This document shows positions 8,302-16,440 of a DNA stretch of 64,000 nucleotides, piece after piece. Source of the DNA: Jidongwangia harbinensis. Its GTDB lineage: Bacteria > Actinomycetota > Actinomycetes > Mycobacteriales > Micromonosporaceae. The DNA lies in contig NZ_JAIWNC010000018.1 in NCBI RefSeq assembly GCF_020216025.1, positions 62,001 through 126,000 of the forward strand, given 5' to 3'. The translations under genes were made by a program, and so were the position numbers. Below the pieces are notes generated by a model, which made no database searches, was not told where the DNA came from, and saw nothing but the letters and a program-made list of their open reading frames with translations. Each line of letters opens with the position of its first letter. The stretch's first letter is position 1.

Positions 8302-8487
8302 TCAGGCCTTTCCGCTGTCCGGTGTCCGTGCCTCGTCCAGCAGCAGAACCGGGATGTCGTCCCGCACCTCGAAGATCCGGCCGCACTCGGTGCAGGTCAG
8401 CGTCTGCGCGTCGGCGTCGTAGTCGAGCGGCGCGTGGTGCGTGTCCGGGCACGCGAGAATCTCGAGCAGTTGCGCGTCGAGGGCCAC
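8302..8487 (-). CDS. Trm112/UPF0434 family small protein
   Basis: Small protein of 61 aa of the Trm112-like family, whose eukaryotic members activate methyltransferases; bacterial function is little known. It opens with LLEILACPDTHHAPL, followed by CTECGR and the typical IPVLLLDEA ending. Only three of the four usual zinc cysteines are present (ACP, then CTEC); HH may replace the fourth. It lies between manB (47 bp upstream) and the SIS isomerase (2 bp downstream), a conserved actinobacterial arrangement. Confidence 0.88.
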   Translation of the reverse strand: MALDAQLLEILACPDTHHAPLDYDADAQTLTCTECGRIFEVRDDIPVLLLDEARTPDSGKA

Positions 8488-8534
8488 CGAGGGGCTCCTT
8501 GGGTCGGGGGGTGAAACGGGAAGGCCAGCAGATC

Positions 8535-9914
8535 CTAACCGCGGACGATGGCGAGCACCTCGTCGCGGAGGGCCGCCATCCGGTCCGGCTTCGGCGCCTC
8601 CACGTTCAGGCGCAGCAGCGGTTCGGTGTTCGACGCCCGCAGGTTGAACCAGGCGCCCTCGCCCACGTGCACGGTGAGGCCGTCCAGGTCGTCGAACTCC
8701 GCGGCCGGGAACGCGGCGCGCACCTCGGCCACCTTCGCCGCCGCGTCGTCAACCGTGGAGTTGATCTCACCGGACGCGGCGTACCGCTCGTACTCGGCCG
8801 CGAACTCCGACAGCGGCTGGTCCTGGCCGCCCAGCGCGCCCAGCACGTGCATGGCGGCGAGCATGCCGGTGTCGGCGTACCAGAAGTCGCGGAAGTAGTA
8901 GTGCGCCGAGTGCTCACCGCCGAAGACCGCATTGGTACGGGCCATCTCGGCCTTGATGAACGAGTGCCCGACCCGGCTGCGCACCGGCTTGCCGCCGCGC
9001 TCGGCGATGATCTCCGGCACCGCGGCCGAGGTGATCACATTGTGGATCACCGTGGCGCCCGGGAACTTGGCCAGCTCCCGCGCGGCGACCAGCGCGGTGA
9101 TGGCGGACGGGGACACCGGGTCGCCGTTCTCGTCCACCACGAAGCAGCGGTCCGCGTCGCCGTCGAACGCCAGCCCGATGTCCGCGCCGTGGGCGCGCAC
9201 CGCGGCCTGCAGGTCCACCAGGTTCGCCGGCTCCAGCGGGTTGGCCTCGTGGTTCGGGAAGGTGCCGTCCAGCTCGAAGTAGAGCGGCACGATCTCCAGC
9301 GGCAGGGCCGGCAGCGCGCGGTCGCCCAGCACCGCCGGGACGGTGTGCCCGCCCATGCCGTTGCCGGCGTCGACCACCACCTTCAGCGGGCGGATGCCGG
9401 ACAGGTCGACCAGGGAACGCAGGTGCGCCGCGTAGTCGGTGAGCAGGTCCCGGTGCTCGACCTGGTCCGGCCCGTCGGCGACCGCGGCGATCGAGTCGAG
9501 CAGTTCCTCGGCGCGCTGGCGGACCACGGCCAGGCCGCTGTCCTGACCGACCGGGCGGGCGCCGGCGCGGCACAGCTTGATGCCGTTGTACTTGGCCGGG
9601 TTGTGGCTGGCGGTGAACATCGCGCCGGGCAGGCCGAGCGCGCCGGAGGCGTAGTAGAGCTGGTCGGTGGAGGCCAGGCCGATGTGCACCACGGCGGTGC
9701 CGGCCGCGTTCGCGCCCGCGGTGAACGCGGCGACCAGGCCGGGGCCGGAGGCGCGCATGTCGTGGCCGACGACGATCCGGTCGGCGTCGTCGCCGGACTC
9801 CCGCAGCATCTCCACGAACGCCGTGCCCAGGGCCCGCGCGCTCGACTCGTTGAACTGGTCGGGAACGACGCCGCGCACGTCGTACGCCTTGACGATCTGC
9901 GACAGGTCAGACAA
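8535..9914 (-). CDS. manB: Phosphomannomutase/phosphoglucomutase (ManB)
   Basis: Alpha-D-phosphohexomutase converting mannose-6-P to mannose-1-P. It is 459 aa with all four family motifs: the phosphoserine loop TASHNPAKYNG, the metal loop DGDADRC, the sugar loop GGEHSAHYYF and the phosphate-binding RASNTEPLLRLNVE. TTG at 9914 is chosen: GAGGAG lies about 6 bp before it and the protein then begins LSDLSQIVKAYDVRGVVP, the normal family start. First gene of the minus-strand mannose operon. Its promoter region (9915-10095) is shared with the divergent GAF regulator. Confidence 0.95.
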   Translation of the reverse strand: MSDLSQIVKAYDVRGVVPDQFNESSARALGTAFVEMLRESGDDADRIVVGHDMRASGPGLVAAFTAGANAAGTAVVHIGLASTDQLYYASGALGLPGAMFTASHNPAKYNGIKLCRAGARPVGQDSGLAVVRQRAEELLDSIAAVADGPDQVEHRDLLTDYAAHLRSLVDLSGIRPLKVVVDAGNGMGGHTVPAVLGDRALPALPLEIVPLYFELDGTFPNHEANPLEPANLVDLQAAVRAHGADIGLAFDGDADRCFVVDENGDPVSPSAITALVAARELAKFPGATVIHNVITSAAVPEIIAERGGKPVRSRVGHSFIKAEMARTNAVFGGEHSAHYYFRDFWYADTGMLAAMHVLGALGGQDQPLSEFAAEYERYAASGEINSTVDDAAAKVAEVRAAFPAAEFDDLDGLTVHVGEGAWFNLRASNTEPLLRLNVEAPKPDRMAALRDEVLAIVRG

Positions 9915-10095
9915 AACTCGCTCCTCAGGCCACGGTGCCAACTGCCTGGAGACTAACGGAGCGCGGCGGCTGTCCGAGACGCAACGACACGGCTCCACCG
10001 TCTCGAACGAATCACGTCTCGCCGCGTTCACCGGCCCGTCCCCGGTTGTCGCCGGACGTGATGCCGGTCACGATGGGGTGGGACGGGAGGTGCGT

Positions 10096-11394
10096 ATGGC
10101 GAACCCGTGGCTCGCGCTCGACCTCGGCACCGACCCGGCGGAACGAATCCGGCAGATCGGGCGCGCCCATGAGCGCTTCGTGACCGGCGACCGTCCGCGG
10201 GACGGCCGGCCGGCACCGCCGGTGCGCTCGGTCGTCGCCGAGTCCTGGCAACGGTCCGCGGGTGCGGTCGGCCCGGACAGCACCGCGCCCATCGACCTGG
10301 CCGACGGCGCGCTGGAGGCGTACCGGGCGGCCCATCCGCTGGCCCGGGTGCTGCCGATCTTCCGGGACCTGCTGGGCGGCCTCGCCGACGACGGCGCACA
10401 CCTGATGGCGGTGTGCGACGCGGACGGCCGGCTGCTCTGGGTCGAGGGGCACGCGTCGATGCGGCGCGGGGCGGAGGCGATGAACTTCGTGCCCGGTGCG
10501 CGCTGGGACGAGGCGCACGCCGGGACGAACGCGCCGGGCACCGCGCTCGCCGTCGACCACCCCCTGCAGATCTTCGCCACCGAGCACTTCAGCCGGCCGG
10601 TGCAGCGGTGGACCTGCGCGGCGGCGCCGATCCACCACCCGGTGACCGGGCGGCTGCTCGGCGCCATCGACGTGACCGGCGGCGACCACCTGGCGAACCC
10701 GCACAGCCTGGCCCTGGTCCGGGCGACCGCGCTGGCCGCCGAGGCGTACCTGAGCGGCCACCTCGAGGTCCCGGCCGGCCGGGACGTCGCCACGGTCGCC
10801 GCGCTGGGCCGCGACGAGGCCGTGCTGACCGTCGGCGGGCGGCGCACCCGGCTCGGCCGGCGACACTCGGAACTGCTGGTCCTGCTCCTGGAGCACCCGG
10901 ACGGGCGTACCGGGGAGCAACTCGGTGTCGACCTTTATGGGGACGGGCTGAATCCGGTGACCGTGCGCGCCGAACTGTCCCGGCTGCGGCGGATCCTGTC
11001 CCCGGACCTGCTGGACTCCCGGCCCTACCGGCTGCGGGCCGAGGTGGAGGCGGACTTCCGGACCGTGCCGCGGCTGCTGGAACGCGGGCGGGTGGGCGAG
11101 GCGCTGGCCGCGTACCCCGGACCCCTGCTGCCCGGTTCGGACGCACCCGGAGTGGCCCGGCTGCGCCGGCTGATCGACGGCCAGCTGCGGGCCGCGGTGC
11201 GGGCCAGCGCCGACCCGGCGCTGCTGCAGACCTGGGTACGGTCGCCGTGGGGCGCCGACGACCTGGAGATCTGGGAGAGGTACGCGGACGCCCTCCCGCC
11301 GCGTTCCCCGGCCCGCCCGCTGGCCCTCGCCCGGGCCGCCGACCTGGCCCGCGAGTACGGGCTTGCAACGTCGTTGCAACGTCACCGGAATTAG
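10096..11394 (+). CDS. GAF-domain regulator of the neighbouring aldehyde dehydrogenase
   Basis: Likely transcriptional regulator of 432 aa. The N-terminal half (about 20-225) is GAF-like, with SWQRS, MAVCDADGRLLWVEGH and NAPGTALAVDHPLQIFATEHF, as in AcoR-type regulators. The C-terminal part (about 235-330) contains LGRRHSELLVLLLEHPDGRTGEQLG and VTVRAELSRLRRIL, resembling an OmpR-like winged helix. No sigma-54 AAA domain is present. ATG at 10096 has GGGAGG 5 bp upstream. GAF regulators of this type commonly accompany an ExaC-like aldehyde dehydrogenase, which starts 35 bp downstream. A perfect palindrome sits at the 3' end of the gene. Confidence 0.82.
   Translation: MANPWLALDLGTDPAERIRQIGRAHERFVTGDRPRDGRPAPPVRSVVAESWQRSAGAVGPDSTAPIDLADGALEAYRAAHPLARVLPIFRDLLGGLADDGAHLMAVCDADGRLLWVEGHASMRRGAEAMNFVPGARWDEAHAGTNAPGTALAVDHPLQIFATEHFSRPVQRWTCAAAPIHHPVTGRLLGAIDVTGGDHLANPHSLALVRATALAAEAYLSGHLEVPAGRDVATVAALGRDEAVLTVGGRRTRLGRRHSELLVLLLEHPDGRTGEQLGVDLYGDGLNPVTVRAELSRLRRILSPDLLDSRPYRLRAEVEADFRTVPRLLERGRVGEALAAYPGPLLPGSDAPGVARLRRLIDGQLRAAVRASADPALLQTWVRSPWGADDLEIWERYADALPPRSPARPLALARAADLAREYGLATSLQRHRN
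11363..11379 (+). promoter_or_regulatory. Perfect palindrome upstream of the aldehyde dehydrogenase
   Basis: TTGCAACGTCGTTGCAA is an exact dyad (8-bp arms, one central base) inside the last codons of the GAF regulator and 50 bp before the aldehyde dehydrogenase ATG. Its position suits an operator or activator site for the regulator just encoded. Binding is inference. Confidence 0.55.
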
Positions 11395-11429
11395 CGTCGG
11401 CCTCCACCGCTGCAGTACGGAGGCCCCCC

Positions 11430-12953
11430 ATGACCGTGTACGCCCCGCCCGGAACCGACGGCGCGATCGTCGCCTACGAGTCCCGCTACGACCACTGGAT
11501 CGGCGGCGAGTACGTCCCGCCGGCGAAGGGTCAGTACTTCGAGAACCCCAGCCCGGTGAACGGCCGCCCGTTCTGCGAGATCGCCCGTGGCACCGCCGAC
11601 GACGTCGAGCGGGCGCTGGACGCGGCACACGGCGCGGCCGACGCCTGGGGCCGTACCTCCGTGGCCGAACGCGCCGTCATCCTGCACCGGATCGCCGACC
11701 GGATGGAGGAGAACCTGGAGAAGCTGGCGGTCGCCGAGGCGTGGGAGAACGGCAAGCCGGTACGCGAGACGCTCGCCGCCGACCTGCCGCTGGCGATCGA
11801 CCACTTCCGCTACTTCGCCGGCGCGCTGCGGGCCCAGGAGGGCACGGTCGGCGAGCTGGACGACGACACAGTCGCGTACCACTTCCACGAGCCGCTCGGC
11901 GTGGTCGCGCTGATCATCCCGTGGAACTTCCCGATCCTCATGGCGACCTGGAAGCTCGCGCCGGCGCTGGCGGCCGGCAACGCCGTCGTGCTGAAGCCCG
12001 CCGAGCAGACCCCGGCGTCCATCCACTACTGGCTGTCGCTGATCGCCGACCTGCTGCCGCCCGGCGTGCTGAACATCGTCAACGGCTTCGGCGTCGAGGC
12101 CGGCAAGCCGCTCGCCTCCTCGCCGCGGATCGCCAAGGTCGCGTTCACCGGCGAGACCACCACCGGGCGCCTGATCATGCAGTACGCCTCGGAGAACCTC
12201 ATCCCGGTCACCCTGGAACTCGGCGGCAAGAGCCCCAACCTGTTCTTCGACGACTGCAGCTCCGCGGACGACGAATTCTTCGACAAGTCGCTCGAAGGCT
12301 TCGCGATGTTCGCGCTGAACCAGGGCGAGGTCTGCACCTGCCCGTCCCGGGCGCTGATCCAGCAGGGCCACTACACCGACTTCCTGTCCGCCGCGGTGAA
12401 GCGGGTGGAGAACCTGAAGCAGGGCAACCCGCTGGACACCGACACGCAGATCGGCGCGCAGGCGTCCAACGACCAGCTGGAGAAGATCCTGTCTTACCTG
12501 GACATCGGCCGGCAGGAAGGCGCCCGCGCGCTGACCGGCGGCGCCCGGGCCGACCTGCCCGGCGACCTGGCCGGCGGATACTACGTGCAGCCGACCATCT
12601 TCGAGGGCTCGAACTCCATGCGGATCTTCCAGGAGGAGATCTTCGGGCCGGTGGTCTCGGTGACGTCGTTCGCCGACCTCGCCGACGGGCTGAAGATCGC
12701 CAACGACACGCTGTACGGCCTCGGCGCCGGCGTGTGGACCCGGGACATGAACCAGGCGTACCGGGCCGGCCGCGGCATCAAGGCCGGCCGGGTGTGGACC
12801 AACTGCTACCACCTGTACCCGGCGCACGCGGCGTTCGGCGGCTACAAGCAGTCGGGCATCGGCCGGGAGAACCACCGGATGATGCTGGACCACTACCAGC
12901 AGACCAAGAACCTGCTGATCTCGTACTCGCCCAAGGCCGCGGGCCTGTTCTAG
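11430..12953 (+). CDS. NAD(P)-dependent aldehyde dehydrogenase (ExaC/AldA-like)
   Basis: Oxidises an aliphatic aldehyde, probably acetaldehyde or a similar alcohol-derived aldehyde, to the acid in the cytoplasm. It is 507 aa, normal for the family. Visible signatures are IIPWNFPILMATWKLAPALA, the cofactor loop FTGETTTGRLI, the catalytic Glu in LELGGKSPN and the nucleophile Cys region NQGEVCTCPSRAL. ATG at 11430 has CGGAGG 7 bp upstream. DUF779 follows after 2 bp, a linkage typical of ExaC-type enzymes. Regulation probably runs through the upstream GAF protein and the palindrome. Confidence 0.93.
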   Translation: MTVYAPPGTDGAIVAYESRYDHWIGGEYVPPAKGQYFENPSPVNGRPFCEIARGTADDVERALDAAHGAADAWGRTSVAERAVILHRIADRMEENLEKLAVAEAWENGKPVRETLAADLPLAIDHFRYFAGALRAQEGTVGELDDDTVAYHFHEPLGVVALIIPWNFPILMATWKLAPALAAGNAVVLKPAEQTPASIHYWLSLIADLLPPGVLNIVNGFGVEAGKPLASSPRIAKVAFTGETTTGRLIMQYASENLIPVTLELGGKSPNLFFDDCSSADDEFFDKSLEGFAMFALNQGEVCTCPSRALIQQGHYTDFLSAAVKRVENLKQGNPLDTDTQIGAQASNDQLEKILSYLDIGRQEGARALTGGARADLPGDLAGGYYVQPTIFEGSNSMRIFQEEIFGPVVSVTSFADLADGLKIANDTLYGLGAGVWTRDMNQAYRAGRGIKAGRVWTNCYHLYPAHAAFGGYKQSGIGRENHRMMLDHYQQTKNLLISYSPKAAGLF

Positions 12954-12955
12954 AC

Positions 12956-13348
12956 ATGGCCACTCGAGTCGACGTGACTCCCGCGGCGGCCGCGGTGATG
13001 CGGTCGCTGCGGGAGCGGCACGGTCCACTGATGTTCCACCAGTCCGGCGGCTGCTGCGACGGCAGCTCACCGATGTGTTACCTGGAGGGCGAGTTCCGCA
13101 CCGGAGCCTCCGACGTGCTGCTGGAGTCGCTACGGGTCGAGGGCGTGCCGGAGCCGGTGACGTTCTGGATGAGTGGCGCCCAGTTCCAGCTGTGGAAGCA
13201 CACCCACCTCACGGTCGACGTGGTGCCGGGGCGCGGGGCCGGGTTCTCGCTGGAGGCCCCGGACGGCGTGCGCTTCCTGATCCGGTCCCGGCTGCTCACC
13301 GAGCACGAGCAGGCCGCGCTCGCCGACCGGCGGCCCGGTCAGGGGTAG
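12956..13348 (+). CDS. DUF779 protein
   Basis: Small protein (130 aa) of the DUF779 family, nearly always linked to an ExaC-like aldehyde dehydrogenase; function unknown. The conserved block MFHQSGGCCDGSSPMC has a CC pair and a further Cys suggesting metal or thiol chemistry, followed by FWMSGAQFQLWKHTHLTVDVVPGRG. The start lies 2 bp after the dehydrogenase stop. Its last 10 bp overlap convergently with the 3' end of a secreted-protein gene. Confidence 0.9.
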   Translation: MATRVDVTPAAAAVMRSLRERHGPLMFHQSGGCCDGSSPMCYLEGEFRTGASDVLLESLRVEGVPEPVTFWMSGAQFQLWKHTHLTVDVVPGRGAGFSLEAPDGVRFLIRSRLLTEHEQAALADRRPGQG

Positions 13349-13617
13349 TACACGCGCAGCAGGAAGGGCATGTCCAGGTGCCCGTCGTTGCGGCAGTCGA
13401 AGGCCGTCCAGGTGCCGCGGTACCGGCCGTACTCGCCGACCGAGACGCAGGACTGGATGGTGTAGTAGCGGCTGTGGTTGGCCCAGACACCCCGCAGCGC
13501 CGAGGTGGCCTGGTCGGTCCGAGTCGCTTCGGGAGCGGCCGTGGCGGGCGTGCTGAACGCCACCGGGCCGGCCAGGACGGCGCCGGCGATACTGAGGCTC
13601 ATCAATGTCTTTCGCAT
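13339..13617 (-). CDS. Small secreted protein, unknown function
   Basis: A protein of 92 aa with a clear Sec signal peptide: MRKTLMS, a hydrophobic core, then AxA cleavage near TPATAAP (about residue 28). The mature part is about 64 aa, with two cysteines (QSCVSVG and AFDCRND) that could form one disulfide, and aromatic-rich ends (SRYYTIQ, LLRVYYP). I do not recognise a family. It is monocistronic and convergent with DUF779, overlapping its 3' end by 10 bp. The signal peptide and normal coding composition argue that it is real. Confidence 0.72.
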   Translation of the reverse strand: MRKTLMSLSIAGAVLAGPVAFSTPATAAPEATRTDQATSALRGVWANHSRYYTIQSCVSVGEYGRYRGTWTAFDCRNDGHLDMPFLLRVYYP

Positions 13618-13667
13618 GCCGAGACGAAAGCACGGGACCGTACAAAGTGGATATAGTCCCAGCTCGG

Positions 13668-14456
13668 TCAGCGGCGGCGGGGCCGGAAGGTGGTCACCGC
13701 GACCAGCGCGACGGCCACCCCGAACGCCGCCGTCGCGACCACGTTGACCTGGGGCGGGATGCCGCGCTGGGCGGTGCCCCAGACGTACATCGGGAACGTG
13801 GTGGTGGTGCCCGCGGTGAAGTTCGTGATGATGAAGTCGTCGAAACTGAGCGAGAACGCCAGCAACGCCGCCGCCAGGATGCCCGGCAGCGCCAGCGGCA
13901 ACGTGACCCGGTGGAACGTCTGCCACGGTCCGGCGTACAGGTCGGCGGCCGCCTCCGGCAGACGGGGGTCCAGGCCGGACAGCCGGGCGCGCACCGTCAC
14001 CACCACGAACGAGACGCAGAACAGCACGTGCGCGATCACGACCGTCCAGAGGCCCAGCGGCACCCGCGCCGCGCCGAACAGCGCCAGCAGCGACGAACCC
14101 ATCACCACCTCGGGCGTCGCCATCGGCAGGAACACCAGGATGCTGGTCGCCGCGCGGCCGCGGAACCGGTACGTGGTCAGCGCGAACGCCATCAGCGTGC
14201 CGAGCACGGTGGCGATCACGGTGGCGGCGAAGGCGATCTGCACGCTGCGGACCAGGGCCGCGCACATGCCGGGGGCGCCGCACGGGTCGGTCCACCAGGC
14301 GAGGGTGAAGTCGTGGAAGTCGTAGGACAGCCGGGAGGACGGGCGGTTCACCGACAGGCCCGCCACGACCGCGACCGGGAGCAGGAGGTACGCCAGCACG
14401 AGCAGTCCGGCGCCGAGCACCCAGTGGTCGGCGATCCAGCGGCCGGCGCGGGTCAC
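13668..14456 (-). CDS. potC: Spermidine/putrescine-type ABC permease 2 (PotC-like)
   Basis: Inner-membrane permease of a polyamine-type importer, 262 aa with about six hydrophobic segments. The EAA loop that contacts the ATPase is visible in EAAADLYAGPWQTFHRVTLPLALPGI. SFDDFIITNFTAG is typical of PotC/YdcV proteins. GTG at 14456 overlaps the PotB-like stop by 4 bp (GTGA). Last gene of potD-A-B-C. Substrate could be spermidine, putrescine or a related amine. Confidence 0.88.
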   Translation of the reverse strand: MTRAGRWIADHWVLGAGLLVLAYLLLPVAVVAGLSVNRPSSRLSYDFHDFTLAWWTDPCGAPGMCAALVRSVQIAFAATVIATVLGTLMAFALTTYRFRGRAATSILVFLPMATPEVVMGSSLLALFGAARVPLGLWTVVIAHVLFCVSFVVVTVRARLSGLDPRLPEAAADLYAGPWQTFHRVTLPLALPGILAAALLAFSLSFDDFIITNFTAGTTTTFPMYVWGTAQRGIPPQVNVVATAAFGVAVALVAVTTFRPRRR

Positions 14457-15313
14457 GCCACCCGGTCCAGGGCGGCGGCGCCGGCCCGGCGCAGGTACGC
14501 GACGACCAGCAGCAGGACCGCCGCCATCAGGACGAACGACAGCGCCGCCGCCTGCGGGTAGTCCAGGCGGATGAGGAACGCCGAGTCGACCACGTTGCCG
14601 ATCATGGCGGTGCCGGGCGTGCCGAGCAGCCGCGCGTTGATGTAGTCGCCGGCCGCCGGGATGAAGGTCAGCAGCGTTCCGGCCACGATGCCCGGGGCGG
14701 CCAGCGGCAGCGTCACCCGGCGGAACGTGGCGGCCGGTCCGGCGTACAGGTCGGCGGACGCCTCCAGCAGGCGGCCGTCCAGCCGTTCCAGGCTGGCGTA
14801 GAGCGGGAGCACCATGAACGGCAGGAAGTTGTAGGTCAGGCCGGCGACCACCGCGAACGGCGTGGCCAGCAGCCGCCCGTCCGGGCCCAGCAGGTGCACG
14901 TCGCGCAGCAGCCCGACCAGCAACCCGGAGTCCGACAGGATGGTCTGCCACGCCAGCGTGCGCACCAGAAAACTGGTGAAGAACGGCGCCACCACCGCGA
15001 TCAGCAGCACGTTGCGCCAGCGGCCCGCCTTCACCGCGATCGCGTACGCCAGCGGCAAGCCGAGCACCAGGCAGGCCACCGTGGCCGCGGCGGCGTAGCC
15101 GAGCGAGCGCAGCAACTGCGGCCAGTACGCGGCGAGCGCCGCCGGATAGTTGCCGAACGCCCACGTCATCCGGTAGCCCTCGGTGAGCGAGCCGGCCGGG
15201 TCGTACAGGCTGGTGCCGAAGAGCTGCACCGCCGGCACGACGAAGAACAGGATCAACCACAGACCCGCGGGCAGAAGCAGGAGGTACGCCGGGCGCGATC
15301 GGCTACCGGTCAC
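14453..15313 (-). CDS. potB: Spermidine/putrescine-type ABC permease 1 (PotB-like)
   Basis: Second permease subunit, 286 aa with about six membrane segments. Visible features are the N-terminal SLYDPAGS block after TM1, the VRTLAWQTILSDSG segment typical of PotB and the EAA loop EASADLYAGPAATFRRVTLP. GTG at 15313 overlaps the potA stop by 4 bp (GTGA); longer upstream reading is potA in another frame. It is translationally coupled on both sides. Confidence 0.88.
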   Translation of the reverse strand: MTGSRSRPAYLLLLPAGLWLILFFVVPAVQLFGTSLYDPAGSLTEGYRMTWAFGNYPAALAAYWPQLLRSLGYAAAATVACLVLGLPLAYAIAVKAGRWRNVLLIAVVAPFFTSFLVRTLAWQTILSDSGLLVGLLRDVHLLGPDGRLLATPFAVVAGLTYNFLPFMVLPLYASLERLDGRLLEASADLYAGPAATFRRVTLPLAAPGIVAGTLLTFIPAAGDYINARLLGTPGTAMIGNVVDSAFLIRLDYPQAAALSFVLMAAVLLLVVAYLRRAGAAALDRVA

Positions 15314-16440
15314 GCCGGTACGCCCAGGTTCGCGTCGGCCGGCGCGGTGCGGTCTCCCTCGCCCGGCGGCCGGTTCAGCAGGAACGCGTGCCGCGGATGC
15401 CAGTGCGCGCACACCTCGGCGCCCAGCGGGACCTGGCGTTCGGCGCCGGTGTTCGGTGCGAACACGGCCAGTTCGGTGCCCCAGCCGGTGCGTACCAGGT
15501 AGTGGCTGCTGACCCCCACGTAGGAGCTGTCGGTGACCACGCCGGTGACGTGCTGGTGGGCAGGCGGTACGTCGTCGCCCGCGGTGGCCAGGTGCAGCTT
15601 CTCCGGGCGTACCCCCAGAAAGATCGTCTCGCCGGTGGCCCGGGACCGGGCGGCGGGCACGGTGAACCGCGCGCCGTACGCGGACACCGCGATGTCGTCG
15701 CCGGTGCGGCCGGCGGCGTCCCCGGCCAGCAGATTCGACTGCCCCAGGAACGTCGCCACGAACGGGGTGGCCGGCAGGTCGTACAGCTCGGCCGGCGGGC
15801 CGGTCTGCTCGAGTCTCCCGGCGTGCATCACGGCGACCGTGTCGGCCATCGTCATGGCCTCCTCCTGGTCGTGCGTGACGTGCACGAACGTGATGCCGAC
15901 CTCGGTCTGGATGCGTTTCAGCTCGATCTGCATCCGGCGGCGCAGGGTCAGGTCGAGCGCGCCCAGCGGCTCGTCCAGCAGCAGCACCCGGGGCTTGTTG
16001 ATGAGCGCGCGGGCCAGCGCCACCCGTTGCTGCTGCCCGCCGGAGAGCTGCGCCGGCCGGCGTTTGCCGTACCCGCCCAACTGCACCAGCGCGAGCATCG
16101 CCTCCACCTGGGCCTCGACATCGCGCTGCCGGCGCCGCCGCAGGCCGAACGCCACGTTCTCCTCGACGTCCAGGTGCGGGAACAGCGCGTAGCTCTGGAA
16201 GACGGTGTTCACCGGCCGCCGGTACGGCCGCAGCCCGGTGATGTCGTCGTCGCCGAGCAGCACCCGTCCCGCGGTCGGCTGGTCCAGGCCGGCGATCATC
16301 CGCAGGGTGGTCGTCTTGCCGCAGCCGGACGCGCCGAGCAGCGCGAAGAACGATCCGGCGGGTACGGTCAGGTCGAGGTCGTCGACGGCGGTGACGGCGC
16401 CGAACCGCTTGGTCAGGCCGTGCAGTCGCAGATCTGCCAT
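15310..16440 (-). CDS. potA: Polyamine-type ABC transporter ATPase (PotA-like)
   Basis: Cytoplasmic ATPase of 376 aa driving the importer. Walker A is GASGCGKTT (about residues 36-44), the Q-loop lies in FQSYALFPH, the signature is LSGGQQQR, Walker B is LLLDEPLGALD and the switch His is in VTHDQEEA. The C-terminal 130 residues form the TOBE regulatory domain (FLGVRPEKL). Its ATG shares one base with the potD stop. MalK/CysA-type ATPases are similar, but the PotD/B/C context supports polyamines. Confidence 0.93.
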   Translation of the reverse strand: MADLRLHGLTKRFGAVTAVDDLDLTVPAGSFFALLGASGCGKTTTLRMIAGLDQPTAGRVLLGDDDITGLRPYRRPVNTVFQSYALFPHLDVEENVAFGLRRRRQRDVEAQVEAMLALVQLGGYGKRRPAQLSGGQQQRVALARALINKPRVLLLDEPLGALDLTLRRRMQIELKRIQTEVGITFVHVTHDQEEAMTMADTVAVMHAGRLEQTGPPAELYDLPATPFVATFLGQSNLLAGDAAGRTGDDIAVSAYGARFTVPAARSRATGETIFLGVRPEKLHLATAGDDVPPAHQHVTGVVTDSSYVGVSSHYLVRTGWGTELAVFAPNTGAERQVPLGAEVCAHWHPRHAFLLNRPPGEGDRTAPADANLGVPA

